A DNA stretch of 56,787 bases from the NCBI GenBank assembly GCA_028818755.1, contig JAPPNF010000096.1, positions 1 through 56,787 of the forward strand, given 5' to 3'. The translations under genes and the position numbers were made by a program. The notes under the pieces were generated by a model that saw nothing but the letters and a program-made list of their open reading frames with translations, had not been told where the DNA came from and ran no database searches. Below, in pieces: positions 44,094 through 52,836 of this stretch (position 1 is its first letter; each line of letters opens with the position of its first letter). This DNA comes from Deltaproteobacteria bacterium (GTDB taxonomy: Bacteria > Desulfobacterota > Binatia > UBA9968 > JAJDTQ01).

Positions 44094-44489
44094 ATGAAGG
44101 ACAAAGTCGTCAAGACGGATGAAGAGTGGCGCCAGCAACTCACTGACGAAGAGTTCCTGGTGACGCGCAAGCAGGCCACCGAGCGCCCTTTCACGGGCAA
44201 GTACCACGCCTCCAAGGAGCCCGGCGTCTACCGCTGCGTCTGCTGCGATGTGGACCTGTTCGACGCCGCCACCAAGTTCGAATCGGGTACCGGCTGGCCC
44301 AGCTTCTGGGCCCCGGCGGACGAGGAGAACGTCGCCACCAAGGAAGACCACTCCTACGGCATGCGTCGTGTGGAGGTGATATGCAGCGTCTGCGACGCCC
44401 ACCTGGGGCACGTGTTCGACGACGGGCCGTCGCCGACATATCTTAGGTATTGTATTAACTCATTGTCGTTAAAACACGAGAAAGACTGA
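44094..44489 (+). CDS. msrB: Peptide-methionine (R)-S-oxide reductase MsrB
   Basis: This 131-residue protein reduces methionine-R-sulfoxide in proteins. It has the zinc-binding pairs CVCC (C48 and C51) and CSVC (C97, C100), the core GTGWPSFW and the catalytic Cys in RYCINS (C120). In selenoprotein MsrBs the last position is selenocysteine; here it is cysteine (TGT codon), although a tRNA-Sec is in the window. The ATG at 44094 has GGGAGG upstream; the in-frame start at 43962 would add 44 unrelated residues. The M20 peptidase gene follows 14 bp after the stop. Confidence 0.95.
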   Translation: MKDKVVKTDEEWRQQLTDEEFLVTRKQATERPFTGKYHASKEPGVYRCVCCDVDLFDAATKFESGTGWPSFWAPADEENVATKEDHSYGMRRVEVICSVCDAHLGHVFDDGPSPTYLRYCINSLSLKHEKD

Positions 44490-44503
44490 GGAGGTTCGAT
44501 CGC

Positions 44504-45742
44504 ATGGATAGCAAGAAAGTGTTGGAACAGCTCGACCGCGCCCACTTGGTGGAGATGACGCGGGATCTCGCCGATATCGTGACGATCACCGGCGAGGAAG
44601 CGCCGGTGGCGGAATATCTGGGACGCGAGTTCGAGCGCCTGGGCATGGAGGTAGAGTACCAGGAGGTGGAGGAAGGGCGGCCCAACGTCATCGGCACATT
44701 GAGGGGCTCTGGCGGAGGGCCGGCGCTGATGTTCAACGGCCACATGGACCACTTCGACAATCCGGAGCCCACCCGGGTCACGGAAGACCGGGTCTACGGC
44801 CGCGGCCTGGTGAACATGAAGTGTGCGTTTCCCTGCTACATCACCGCGGTGGACATGCTCGTCAAGGCCGGGGCCGAGCTCAAGGGCGACATCATCATCT
44901 CCGGCGTGGTGGGTGAGATCGAGAAGGCCCAGGTCAACCGGTTCCACGGCAAGAGCTACCGGGGCGCGGGCGTGGGCGCCCGCTACCTGATGGACCACGG
45001 CGTAACCGCTGACATGTGCATCATCGGCGAGCCCACGGGCCTGCGCATGCAGATCGGCAATGCCGGCCTGGTGTGGGCCGAGGTGACCGTGGAAGGGCCG
45101 GCCAAGACTTTCGTCCTGAAGGCGTTCGAGGTGGCCAAGGCGATCCAGGCGTGGGAGGCCGACTACCAGAAAATGTTCCCGCATCCGTTCATGCTCCCAA
45201 CCGTGCAGATCGGCGCCATCGACGGCGGCAACCCCTTCAAGCCCGGCACCAACCCGGTGTGCAAGATCTACGTCATCGTCAAGACGCTGCCCGACGTGGG
45301 CACCATGAAGATCCAGCGGGAGCTGGAGAAGGTCGCCGCCGCCGTTGCCGCCAGGGAAGGGGACATCGACACCCGGGTAAAGCTCTACCTCACCACCGGC
45401 GGCTACGAGATCCCCGAGACGGACTACGTGGTCAAGGCCATGGGGGGCGCCCACAAGGAAGTCAACGGCAGCGACATGGAATTCTCCGAGCCGGTGCGCT
45501 ACGGCATCACCAGTGACGGCTCGCGTATCAACCAGTACGGCGTTTCGGTGATCACCTACGGCGCCGGCTTCGGCACCCACCTGGTGGACCCCGACGAACA
45601 GGAGACCGGCGCGGAATGGGACCGCCCCTCCGGCACCCGCCGGGGCGTGGGCATCAGGAACATGGAGCGTTGCAGCAGCGTCTACGCCCTGGCGGCCCTG
45701 GACATCTGCAGCAAGACCCGCGCGGAGCTCGGCCTGGACTGA
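44504..45742 (+). CDS. M20-family metallopeptidase/deacylase (ArgE/DapE type)
   Basis: This 412-residue protein has the M20 layout. The first metal site is NGHMDHF (H80, D82). The bridging-Asp motif normally read GRGxxDMK is GRGLVNMK here, with N104. The general-base region is VVGEIEKAQ (E138, E140), followed by IIGEPTG (E176) and a late His in GFGTHLVDP (about 372). The family removes acyl groups from amino acids and related amides. AGGAGG precedes the ATG closely. The Asn at the bridging position may be a subfamily trait rather than a mutation, since all other sites are intact. A weak terminator follows. Confidence 0.87.
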   Translation: MDSKKVLEQLDRAHLVEMTRDLADIVTITGEEAPVAEYLGREFERLGMEVEYQEVEEGRPNVIGTLRGSGGGPALMFNGHMDHFDNPEPTRVTEDRVYGRGLVNMKCAFPCYITAVDMLVKAGAELKGDIIISGVVGEIEKAQVNRFHGKSYRGAGVGARYLMDHGVTADMCIIGEPTGLRMQIGNAGLVWAEVTVEGPAKTFVLKAFEVAKAIQAWEADYQKMFPHPFMLPTVQIGAIDGGNPFKPGTNPVCKIYVIVKTLPDVGTMKIQRELEKVAAAVAAREGDIDTRVKLYLTTGGYEIPETDYVVKAMGGAHKEVNGSDMEFSEPVRYGITSDGSRINQYGVSVITYGAGFGTHLVDPDEQETGAEWDRPSGTRRGVGIRNMERCSSVYALAALDICSKTRAELGLD

Positions 45743-45761
45743 TCCCTTTCGGGTGCGAAAT

Positions 45762-45790
45762 GAAGCGGGCGGCTTCGGGCCACCCGCTTC
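45762..45790 (+). terminator. Probable hairpin terminator after the M20 gene
   Basis: GAAGCGGGCGG (45762-45772) pairs with CCACCCGCTTC (45780-45790), one mismatch, around a 7-nt loop, followed by a short T run (CGTTTGG). Strength is uncertain. Confidence 0.45.
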
Positions 45791-45835
45791 CGTTTGGAGT
45801 CGGCGGTGCATGACGCGCCGCCGCGAGGAGGCCCC

Positions 45836-46720
45836 ATGGAACTGACACTCGCACACTACCGCAACCGTTTTTGCATGTTCCGCACCTACTATGCCTTGGC
45901 GGAGGGCATCGTGAAGCCCGAGGGCTTCGATCTCAAGGTGATCGAGGTGGCCGACCCGCCGAGCCATGAGCTGGAAGAGGTGCTGATCCGTGGCGAGGTG
46001 GCGTTCGCCAACATCTATCTGCCTAATTTCCTCAAGCGCAAGCTCGGCGGCGCGCCGATCGTCGGGCTGTCCACGGAGTGGAAGTCCACCTCCAAGGGCA
46101 ACGGCGTCTTCGTGCTCAAGGACGGCCCGGTGCAGACCCCCAAGGACCTGGAAGGCCGGCTCATCGCCAGCCACCACTCGGATCCCCACGCCATGCACTG
46201 CTTCCTGCTGCGCAAGCACTACAAGGTGGACGATTCCACCATCCGTTGGGAGTCCCACCCACAGGAAGAGCTCGTGACGATACTCAAGGAGGGCAAGGCC
46301 GACGCCGTGACGCTCATCGACCAGGTCTTCTGGCACGGCGAGAAGGATCCCGACGTCCGCTGCCTGTACACCGACGGCGACGCCTGGCGAGGACTCCACG
46401 GCCTCCCCGAGATCATCAAGCACATGCTCGCCACCCGCGAGGACCTCTTGCAGGAACACCCGGAGTTCGCCGGCCAGATCCTCGACGCCTGCCGCAAGTC
46501 CATCGCCTACAGCGACGCCCACCTCGAGGAAGTGGCCGACCGCTTCATCGCCAAGTATGGCGGCGACAAGCAGGACATCCTGGCCTCCGCCGGCTACCCC
46601 AAGATCGAGTTCACCTTCACCGACACCGAGCGCAAGGAGGCGGAAGCCACCATGGACATGCTCATCGAGACCGGGCGCCTGGAGGGGCGGGTGGACCTGT
46701 CGACGGCGTTCGTGTCGTAG
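45836..46720 (+). CDS. Periplasmic-binding-protein-fold protein without signal peptide (NMT1/THI5- or dihydroxyphthalate-decarboxylase-like)
   Basis: This 294-residue protein begins MELTLAHYRNRFCMFRTYYA with no signal peptide and shows a type 2 periplasmic-binding-protein pattern (VKPEGFDLKVIEV, GEVAFANIYL, KDLEGRLIASHH, GKADAVTLIDQV). Cytosolic members of this fold include 4,5-dihydroxyphthalate decarboxylase and THI5-type enzymes. Either a cytosolic enzyme or an atypical binding protein is possible. CGAGGAGG precedes the ATG. It lies between the M20 peptidase gene and an exported iron-type binding protein, and a REP-like element follows. Confidence 0.65.
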   Translation: MELTLAHYRNRFCMFRTYYALAEGIVKPEGFDLKVIEVADPPSHELEEVLIRGEVAFANIYLPNFLKRKLGGAPIVGLSTEWKSTSKGNGVFVLKDGPVQTPKDLEGRLIASHHSDPHAMHCFLLRKHYKVDDSTIRWESHPQEELVTILKEGKADAVTLIDQVFWHGEKDPDVRCLYTDGDAWRGLHGLPEIIKHMLATREDLLQEHPEFAGQILDACRKSIAYSDAHLEEVADRFIAKYGGDKQDILASAGYPKIEFTFTDTERKEAEATMDMLIETGRLEGRVDLSTAFVS

Positions 46721-46783
46721 GCCGCAGAGATTCCCAGTCCCCTTGTCATTCCGACCGCCTCTCGTCATTCCCGCCTCCTTCCT

Positions 46784-46810
46784 GTCATTCCCGCGAAAGC
46801 GGGAATCCAG
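46784..46810. repeat. REP-like element with two degenerate half copies upstream
   Basis: A full 27-bp copy (GTCATTCCCGCGAAAGC type) preceded by partial GTCATTCC units at about 46745 and 46763, in the 176-bp gap between two binding-protein genes. Confidence 0.75.
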
Positions 46811-46829
46811 GAGGGGAGCGGTCGGGGTC

Positions 46830-46856
46830 TTGACGCTCACTCCATTGGTCTATAGT
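46830..46856 (+). promoter_or_regulatory. Candidate promoter of the solute-binding-protein gene
   Basis: TTGACG (46830-46835), a 15-bp spacer and TATAGT (46851-46856) lie 40 bp upstream of the solute-binding-protein start. The spacer is short for a sigma-70 site, so this is tentative. Confidence 0.4.
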
Positions 46857-46896
46857 GTGGGCCGCACATCACATCTCTGAATCAAGGGAGGTTCCC

Positions 46897-47943
46897 ATGC
46901 GAAACTCGATCACAAAGGCGATGGCGCTTTCACTGGGCTTGGTTCTGTGCCTTTCCGGCATGGCGCTGGCGTCGAGCGCGGAGCTGATAGCCGCGGCCAA
47001 GAAGGAAGGCAAGCTGAGGCTGATCACGTTCCCCAGCTTCAAGAAGACCGCCGAGGGTTACGAGAAGAAATACGGCATCAAGGTGGAGGGTACCTATGTC
47101 GGCGCGCCGGGAGTTCTCCGCAAGGTGAGCGAGGAATCCCAGGCGGGGATATTCGCCGTCGATGTGTTCGGCACGTCCCCTGGGCCCCTCAGCCAACTCA
47201 ACAACTGGACCATGAAGTTCAAGCCGGCCAACTTCGACAGAGTCGCCCACCACATGGAGGGCTTGCCCAAGGAATGGAACCAGTTCCCGGTATTCATTCA
47301 CGTGGTCGGGGCTTCCTACCACCTGGACCTGATCTCTCCGGACCAGGCGCCGACCAGCATCTATGACCTGCTCAAGCCCGAGTACAAGGGCAAGATCATC
47401 TCGCGAGTGCCCTGGCTGGGCTCCAACAACCTCGTGCACATGATCTCGTATTGGGCCTGGTTCGGCGGCAGCGAGGAGAAGTGGACGGACTACTGGACGA
47501 AGTTCAAGGCCAACGTGGGACGGTACGAGCCCAAGTGGGGGCAGCTCCATCAGGCGGTGGGCCTCAAGGAATATCCCCTGGGCATCTTCACGCTGCCGTA
47601 CACGCAGTTCTCCTTCGGTCGCAGCTACGGCAACAAGCTGGGCTACGCGCCCATCAAGAAGGAGCCGGCGATCTGGTTCCCGAACCTGGTGACCGCCCAC
47701 AAGAACGCTCCCCATCCCAACGCTGCCAAGCTTTTCATAGAGTACGCCATCAGCTCCGAGGGACAGCAGGCCTTCATCGACGAGGGCAACGTGCCGGCTG
47801 CCAAGGGTCTGAAGCCGCGGGGGTCTCTCGCCAAGCAGCTCGAGGGCGTCAAGCTCTTTCCGAACTCGCCGCAGATCCTCTCGCGCGAGGTGATCAACAA
47901 CTCGGCCAAATGGAAGGAGCGCATCCAGAAGGTCTACCAGTAG
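46897..47943 (+). CDS. ABC transporter extracellular solute-binding protein, family 1 (iron/polyamine type)
   Basis: This 348-residue protein has a signal peptide (MRNSITKAMALSLGLVLC..., cleavage near ALA/SS). The mature part begins SAELIAAAKKEGKLRLITF, a standard start for family-1 iron-type binding proteins, and shows YGIKVEGTYVGAPG, YKGKIISRVPW and SSEGQQAFIDEGNVPA. It should bind Fe(III) complexes, or another anion or polyamine, in the periplasm. AGGGAGG precedes the ATG. The partner permease is probably the gene at 50358-52037 on the other strand; no ATPase gene is in the window. Confidence 0.88.
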   Translation: MRNSITKAMALSLGLVLCLSGMALASSAELIAAAKKEGKLRLITFPSFKKTAEGYEKKYGIKVEGTYVGAPGVLRKVSEESQAGIFAVDVFGTSPGPLSQLNNWTMKFKPANFDRVAHHMEGLPKEWNQFPVFIHVVGASYHLDLISPDQAPTSIYDLLKPEYKGKIISRVPWLGSNNLVHMISYWAWFGGSEEKWTDYWTKFKANVGRYEPKWGQLHQAVGLKEYPLGIFTLPYTQFSFGRSYGNKLGYAPIKKEPAIWFPNLVTAHKNAPHPNAAKLFIEYAISSEGQQAFIDEGNVPAAKGLKPRGSLAKQLEGVKLFPNSPQILSREVINNSAKWKERIQKVYQ

Positions 47944-47978
47944 CCTGAAAAGGCAGCGCCGGAACGACGCGGAGGACC

Positions 47979-49079
47979 ATGTTCGAATTCTTTCCAGGGA
48001 ACCGAAGCTGGTCCTTCGCGTGCATCCGGCTGCTGGCCGAAAGCTACTACGGCGGCGGCGAGTTCAACGAGATCCACCGCACCGTTCAGCGCATCAAGCC
48101 GGGGGATACCGAGAGCTGGCACGCCGAGTGGCGTGACACCGCCGACCGGGTCGGGGAGCACGGCCGCGAGCAACAGGCCGGCGGCCGTCCCGAGAGCGCC
48201 CGGAAGTCCTTCTTACGCGCGGCCAACTACTACCGGGTCGCCGAGTTCCTCCTGCCCTTCACCGACGACCGAAAGGTCCTCACCTATCGCAAGTCCGCCG
48301 GGAGCTTCCACGCCGCGGCGGAGCTATCACCCGACATCGAACGCGTCGAGGTGCCGTACGAGGACACCTCCATGCCCGGCTACTTCTTTCGCGCCCCGGA
48401 TGCGGCAGGCGCAAAGCCACCCGTGCTGATTTTCACAGGCGGCGCCGACTCCACCGCCGAGGAGGTCTATTTCGTCGGCGGCCCCGAAGCCGCCAAGCGC
48501 GGCCTTGCCCTGCTCATCGTCGACGGTCCCGGACGCGGCGGCATGCTGCGGCTGCGCAAGAGCCTGGCGATCCCCGACTTCGAACGGCCGATAACGGCGA
48601 TGGTGGACTACCTCGAAGCCCGCGGCGACGTCGACACCAACCGCATCGCCCTCATGGGCATGAGCATGGGCGGCTACTACGTCACCCGCGCCGCCGCCTA
48701 CGAGAAACGCGTCAAGTGCTGCGTCTCCCACTTCGGCCCCTACGACTGCTACCGGGACATCTACGAATTCTACGAGCCCCTGAGGGGACAGTTCCGCTGG
48801 ATCACGGGATCGAGCAGCGAAGACGAGGTCCGCCACCGCCTGGGCCAGTTCACCCTCGCCGGCAGCATCGAAAAGGTCGAATGCCCCCTCCTGATCCTCC
48901 ACGGCGAGGACGACATCATCACCGACCCCCGCTGTGCCCACCAGACCTACGACGAAGCCAGATGCGAGAAAGAACTGCGCTACCTCCGCTCCGGCGAGCC
49001 CGGCGCCGTCCACTGCTCCTACGACAACCACGCCGAGATCTTCCCCTTCATGCACGACTGGGTGGCGGCGCGGGTGTAG
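47979..49079 (+). CDS. Alpha/beta hydrolase of the FrsA/2,6-dihydropseudooxynicotine-hydrolase type
   Basis: This 366-residue protein has a helical N-terminal region of about 110 residues followed by an alpha/beta hydrolase domain. The nucleophile elbow is GMSMGGYY (Ser about 229), the acid is probably in LHGEDD, and the catalytic His in SYDNHAEIFPF near the C-terminus. This architecture matches C-C hydrolases that cleave dihydropseudooxynicotine and similar ketones. It starts 35 bp after the binding-protein gene on the same strand, so the two are probably co-transcribed. It is convergent with the AAA ATPase gene. Confidence 0.8.
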   Translation: MFEFFPGNRSWSFACIRLLAESYYGGGEFNEIHRTVQRIKPGDTESWHAEWRDTADRVGEHGREQQAGGRPESARKSFLRAANYYRVAEFLLPFTDDRKVLTYRKSAGSFHAAAELSPDIERVEVPYEDTSMPGYFFRAPDAAGAKPPVLIFTGGADSTAEEVYFVGGPEAAKRGLALLIVDGPGRGGMLRLRKSLAIPDFERPITAMVDYLEARGDVDTNRIALMGMSMGGYYVTRAAAYEKRVKCCVSHFGPYDCYRDIYEFYEPLRGQFRWITGSSSEDEVRHRLGQFTLAGSIEKVECPLLILHGEDDIITDPRCAHQTYDEARCEKELRYLRSGEPGAVHCSYDNHAEIFPFMHDWVAARV

Positions 49080-49088
49080 TCGCCCGGA

Positions 49089-50270
49089 TCAAGGCAGCCC
49101 GGCCTCACGGCAGAGGGCCGAAAAAGGCAGGACGCGCGTGTTGGCGTCGGCGCTGCCAAAGTCCCTGGTGCCGAGGTGCACCTGGTAGAAACGCGGGATA
49201 TCCGTCCGCTCCCTGAAGTAACCGCAGGCGGGAGCTGCGCGGCGATCGCCGCTCTTGCACTCGACCGCGAATTCCGCGGCGCCGTCGCGCAGGACGACGA
49301 AATCGACCTCGCGCTTGTCGGTGTCCCGGATGAAGCGCAGTTCCATGTCGTGTCCTTCGGTGTCCTCGACGTGATGGCAGTACTTGAGCAGGTGGCCGGC
49401 CACCATGTTCTCGAAGCGGGCGCCACGGTCCTCGACGCGCGACCAGTCCCAGAAATACAGTTTCTTCTCCTTTCGGACGGCGCGGATTCTCCCGGCTCCA
49501 AACGGCGGAATGCGGTAGCAGAGGTAAAGCCGCTCGAATATCCCTAGCCAGCGTTCGATGGATTCGTGGCTGACCTGTAGTAGTCGGCTCAGGCTGTTGA
49601 CCGAGAGGGGGGAGCCTACGCAGGCCGGCAGGTGCGACAGCAACAACTCGAGCGTGGAAACCTCCCGCACATTCTCCAGGTCGCGGAGATCCTCATAGAG
49701 GACTCTCGCGGAGTGTTCCCGAAGCCACCGGCGGTGGAAGCGCGCCTCGCCCCGGAGAAAGGGTTCGGGGAAACCGCCGAAACGGAGTAGGTGTTCCACG
49801 AGGCCCTGGTCGGGCTCCTTGTCGTATTCCCTCGCCGAGAAGGGATGCAGCCGGTAGTAGTGGTACCGGCCCTGTAGGGAGTCGCCGCCCTTGCGGTAGT
49901 AGTCGAGACGAGCCGAGCCCGTGACGATGAAGGAGATGGAACTCCTGTTCTTGTCGTACAGGCCCTTCATCAGATTGCGCCAGTTCGCGTACTTGTGGAT
50001 CTCGTCGAAAATGACTCGCGGCTGGCCGGAGGGCACGCGTTCCGCAAGGATATTCTCTCGGTCGGCCAGCACATCCCAATTCAGGTAGGCTGGCGATGAC
50101 TCGTCTTGTGGCCCTTCCAGGAGAGAAAGCGCGAGCGTCGTCTTGCCGACTTGGCGTGGTCCGCCGATGAAGACCATCCGGTCCGCGAGATCCGCTTCGA
50201 TGCTGTCCTTGACGTAGCGCTGCTCCATCCTGCCGGCTCGCCCGGTCCATCCATGAGTATTTTCGACCAT
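49089..50270 (-). CDS. AAA-14/DUF4143 ATPase
   Basis: This 393-residue protein has an AAA-type N-terminal domain: Walker A GGPRQVGKTTL (about residues 36-46), Walker B VIFDEIHKY and sensor FIVTGSARLDYY. The C-terminal DUF4143 domain has a PD-(D/E)XK-like core, with EVDFVVLRDG and AVECKSGDRR. Such proteins are common in bacterial accessory loci, and their role is unclear. The ATG at 50270 lies in the loop of a 12-bp perfect inverted repeat; a later ATG (50228) gives the usual family start MEQRYVKD. It lies between a convergent esterase gene and the permease gene, and nothing else here resembles a defence or toxin partner. Confidence 0.9.
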   Translation of the reverse strand: MVENTHGWTGRAGRMEQRYVKDSIEADLADRMVFIGGPRQVGKTTLALSLLEGPQDESSPAYLNWDVLADRENILAERVPSGQPRVIFDEIHKYANWRNLMKGLYDKNRSSISFIVTGSARLDYYRKGGDSLQGRYHYYRLHPFSAREYDKEPDQGLVEHLLRFGGFPEPFLRGEARFHRRWLREHSARVLYEDLRDLENVREVSTLELLLSHLPACVGSPLSVNSLSRLLQVSHESIERWLGIFERLYLCYRIPPFGAGRIRAVRKEKKLYFWDWSRVEDRGARFENMVAGHLLKYCHHVEDTEGHDMELRFIRDTDKREVDFVVLRDGAAEFAVECKSGDRRAAPACGYFRERTDIPRFYQVHLGTRDFGSADANTRVLPFSALCREAGLP

Positions 50271-50287
50271 ACCCTAAAATACTCATG
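50252..50287. promoter_or_regulatory. 12-bp perfect inverted repeat around the ATPase start codon
   Basis: CATGAGTATTTT (50252-50263) and AAAATACTCATG (50276-50287) are exact complements separated by 12 bp. The ATPase start codon (50268-50270) lies in the loop. The site could be an operator for autoregulation or an mRNA hairpin that exposes or hides the start. Confidence 0.55.
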
Positions 50288-50305
50288 AGCGTTTCAGAGT
50301 CAACC

Positions 50306-50333
50306 AGAAAATCCTCACGACCCTCGGGTCGTG
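50306..50333 (-). terminator. Probable terminator of the permease gene
   Basis: A 7-bp stem (CACGACC/GGTCGTG, 50316-50333) followed on the minus strand by AGG then ATTTT, 25 bp past the permease stop. A short stem, so only moderately confident. Confidence 0.45.
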
Positions 50334-50357
50334 GGGAGAGCAGCCGCGAAGGAGCGG

Positions 50358-52037
50358 CTACGCCTCCCGCCGCGACACCAGCAGGTGCAGCCCGAGCGAC
50401 AGGACCAGCATCAGCACGCCGATGACGGCGCCGATGCCGAACTGGCCCTCGTCGAAGGCGCGCTGGTAGAGCAGGGTGGAGAACACCTCGTTGCCGTAGG
50501 TGAACAGGATGACCGCGCCGGCGAACTCCCGCAGGTAGATCTGGAACAGCAGGATCCACACCGAGAACAGCCCGCCGCGAAGGAACGGGATGACGATGCG
50601 CGTGATGGTGCCGAGGGCGCTGGCGCCGGAGGTCCAGGACGCCTCCTCGAACTCCTTGTGGAACTGGAACAGGAACGGGCTCAGGGTCCGCAGCGCGAAC
50701 GGCAGGTAGTTGCCGATGAAGTAGAGCAGCAGGATCCACAGGGTGCCGTAGACCGGCGTCCGGATGTAGGCCCACACGAACCCCACCGCCAGGATCGTGC
50801 CGGGGAAGGCCAGCGGCAGCATGGCGGCGGCCTCGATGGGGCCCTTGAGCTTGACGCCGCTGCGCACCAGCAGATAGCCGACCCCCAGGGCGATGGTGAC
50901 CGTGGCGGTGGCGCCGGCGAAACACAGGATCAGGGTATTGCGAAGGGCGCGCCAGAAAACCGGGTCTTCCAGGGTCGAGGTCCAGTGGTTGAGGGTGAGC
51001 TGCGTCAGCACGTGCAGGCTGGGGGAGGCCACGAATTGGGAGAAGGACAGCCACACGATGATCAGCGCCGGAAGCACGATGACTACCGCGAAGTACAATG
51101 AGCTGCACACGAAGGCCACGTAGCGCCACCGGCCCAGGTGGTGGACGTTCTCGGCCCGGGCCTTGCCGGTGACGGTGACGAAGCTCTCCGCCCGTCTCAC
51201 CAAGTGGCGGTAGAGGAACAGCGAGATGAGACTCAGGGGTATCACCATCATGGCCAGCGCCGCGGCGGTGTTGTAGTAGATCAGCGACTGGTACTCCGAG
51301 GCGATGATGTTGAAGATGGCGGAGGTGAACACGAAGATGCCGCCTGGAGCGCCGATGAGGATCGGCACCTCCAGGGTGATGAGGCCGATGACGAAGACCA
51401 GCAGAAACGACGAGAGAATCAGCGGCCGCAGCACCGGCAGGGTCACCCGGCGGAGCGTTCCCATCACCGTGTTGCCGCACGCGATGGACTGCTCTTCCAG
51501 CGACGGATCCATGAGCCGGAAGGCATTCAGGGCGATGAGGAACACGATGGGCGACTCGTAGAGCACCATGATGAAGATCATCCCCGGGAACGAGTAGATG
51601 TTGAACAGATTGGTCCCGAAGACCTCCCGGAACATCACGTTGAGCACGCCGATGCGCGGGCTCAGAAGCAGGATCCAGGCCAGAGCGGCGATGATCACGG
51701 GGAAGGCCCGGGGCACGATCCCGAGCTTGGCGAAGACGTGGCCGTAGGGCATGTCGGTGCGCGCCACCAGAAACGCCATGGCGACGCCCAGCACCACGGA
51801 GATGGCGGCCGTCGCAAAGGCGAAGATCAGCGAGTTGAAGACCAGCGTGGGGATGTCCGCCGGGATGCTGATGTTGAGCGCCCGCACCCAGTTGTCCAGG
51901 GTGACGTGCCCCGCGGCCACCGGAGAGGCCGACCAGAAGCTGCCGAACATCAGCGCCAGCACGGGAACCAGAATGACGAAGCCCATCACCACCATCAGGA
52001 TGGTGTAGACGGCCTTCATGGCGTTCTCGGTGTGCAT
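50358..52037 (-). CDS. Iron(III)-type ABC transporter permease (two fused permease domains)
   Basis: This 559-residue membrane protein has two BPD-transport permease halves, each with about six helices. The EAA-type loops are SLEEQSIACGNTVMGTLRRVTLP (first half) and FEEASWTSGASALGTITRIVIP (second half), the sites that contact the ATPase. This fused form is typical of FbpB/AfuB iron permeases and some related anion carriers. It would match the binding protein at 46897-47943, although that gene is on the other strand 2.4 kb away. No ATPase gene is adjacent. The start is ATG 52037 or ATG 52019. Confidence 0.9.
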   Translation of the reverse strand: MHTENAMKAVYTILMVVMGFVILVPVLALMFGSFWSASPVAAGHVTLDNWVRALNISIPADIPTLVFNSLIFAFATAAISVVLGVAMAFLVARTDMPYGHVFAKLGIVPRAFPVIIAALAWILLLSPRIGVLNVMFREVFGTNLFNIYSFPGMIFIMVLYESPIVFLIALNAFRLMDPSLEEQSIACGNTVMGTLRRVTLPVLRPLILSSFLLVFVIGLITLEVPILIGAPGGIFVFTSAIFNIIASEYQSLIYYNTAAALAMMVIPLSLISLFLYRHLVRRAESFVTVTGKARAENVHHLGRWRYVAFVCSSLYFAVVIVLPALIIVWLSFSQFVASPSLHVLTQLTLNHWTSTLEDPVFWRALRNTLILCFAGATATVTIALGVGYLLVRSGVKLKGPIEAAAMLPLAFPGTILAVGFVWAYIRTPVYGTLWILLLYFIGNYLPFALRTLSPFLFQFHKEFEEASWTSGASALGTITRIVIPFLRGGLFSVWILLFQIYLREFAGAVILFTYGNEVFSTLLYQRAFDEGQFGIGAVIGVLMLVLSLGLHLLVSRREA

Positions 52038-52091
52038 GGCCTTCCGTCTCCGTCGGATGCGCCGGTTACTGTCCCGGCCGGATGCCGCCGC

Positions 52092-52820
52092 TTAAGCCGT
52101 GCGCAGGAGAAAGAGCTGTCCCGAGATGTAGCGCGCGGCGTCCGATATCAGGTAGCGAATCAACCCGGTGATCTCGTCCTTCTGCGTGAATCCTCCGAGG
52201 AGGGGAGACGTGGCCTGTTTCCTGGTCCACTGCTCCTCGGACATGCCCGCCCGGGCCATGTCGGTCTCGGTGGCGCCGGGTCCGATGGCATTGGCGGTGA
52301 CGTTGTAGGGCGCCAGCTCCATGGCCAGGGTCTTGGTGAAGGTGATCACCCCGCCCTTGGACGCGGCGTAGTGTGAACCCTGCACCTGCCCGGTGACGCC
52401 CCGGCCCGAGGCGACGTTGATGATCCGCCCCGACTTGCGTTCCGCCATGTGCCGTCCGGCGGCCTGCGAGCAAAGGAAGAGGCCGGTGAGGTTGATCCGG
52501 ATCACCCGCTCCCATTCTTCCGCCGGCATCTCCAGGACCGGGCAGCGCTTGATGACCCCCGCGGCGTTGAGCTGCACGTCGACGTGGCCGTACTTGTCGA
52601 TGGCCGCCCCGATCATGCCGTCCACGCTGGCCTTGTCGCCGACGTCCACCGCCACGGCCAGTGCCTCGCCGCCGTCTTTGCCGATCTCCGCCACCAGCGC
52701 CTGCGCCCCCTCTCCGTTGGAATCGGCCACCACGACGCTGTGCCCGTCCTGGGCCAGCGTGCGGCAGACGGCCGATCCGATGCCGCCGGCGCCGCCGGTT
52801 ACCACCACGACCTGTGACAT
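52092..52820 (-). CDS. Short-chain dehydrogenase/reductase (SDR)
   Basis: This 242-residue classical SDR has VTGGAGGIGSAV (NAD(P)-binding TGxxxGxG), NAAGV, the catalytic Ser in NVASGRG and YAASKGG with YxxxK. The C-terminus GLIRYLISDAARYISGQLFLL is typical of 3-oxoacyl-ACP-reductase-like SDRs. It closely resembles the neighbour at 52974-53702 along its whole length (FTQKDEITGL against LTQKDEITGL), so the two arose by tandem duplication. A 119-bp palindromic repeat region lies between them. GGAGGTGAC precedes the ATG. Substrate is unknown. Confidence 0.9.
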   Translation of the reverse strand: MSQVVVVTGGAGGIGSAVCRTLAQDGHSVVVADSNGEGAQALVAEIGKDGGEALAVAVDVGDKASVDGMIGAAIDKYGHVDVQLNAAGVIKRCPVLEMPAEEWERVIRINLTGLFLCSQAAGRHMAERKSGRIINVASGRGVTGQVQGSHYAASKGGVITFTKTLAMELAPYNVTANAIGPGATETDMARAGMSEEQWTRKQATSPLLGGFTQKDEITGLIRYLISDAARYISGQLFLLRTA

Positions 52821-52836
52821 GTCACCTCCTGGAATG

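Noticed and set aside
44094..44489. Selenoprotein MsrB
   Set aside because: The catalytic codon is TGT (Cys120), not TGA.
49089..50270. Toxin-antitoxin or defence module
   Set aside because: No partner gene is adjacent; only the ATPase is present.
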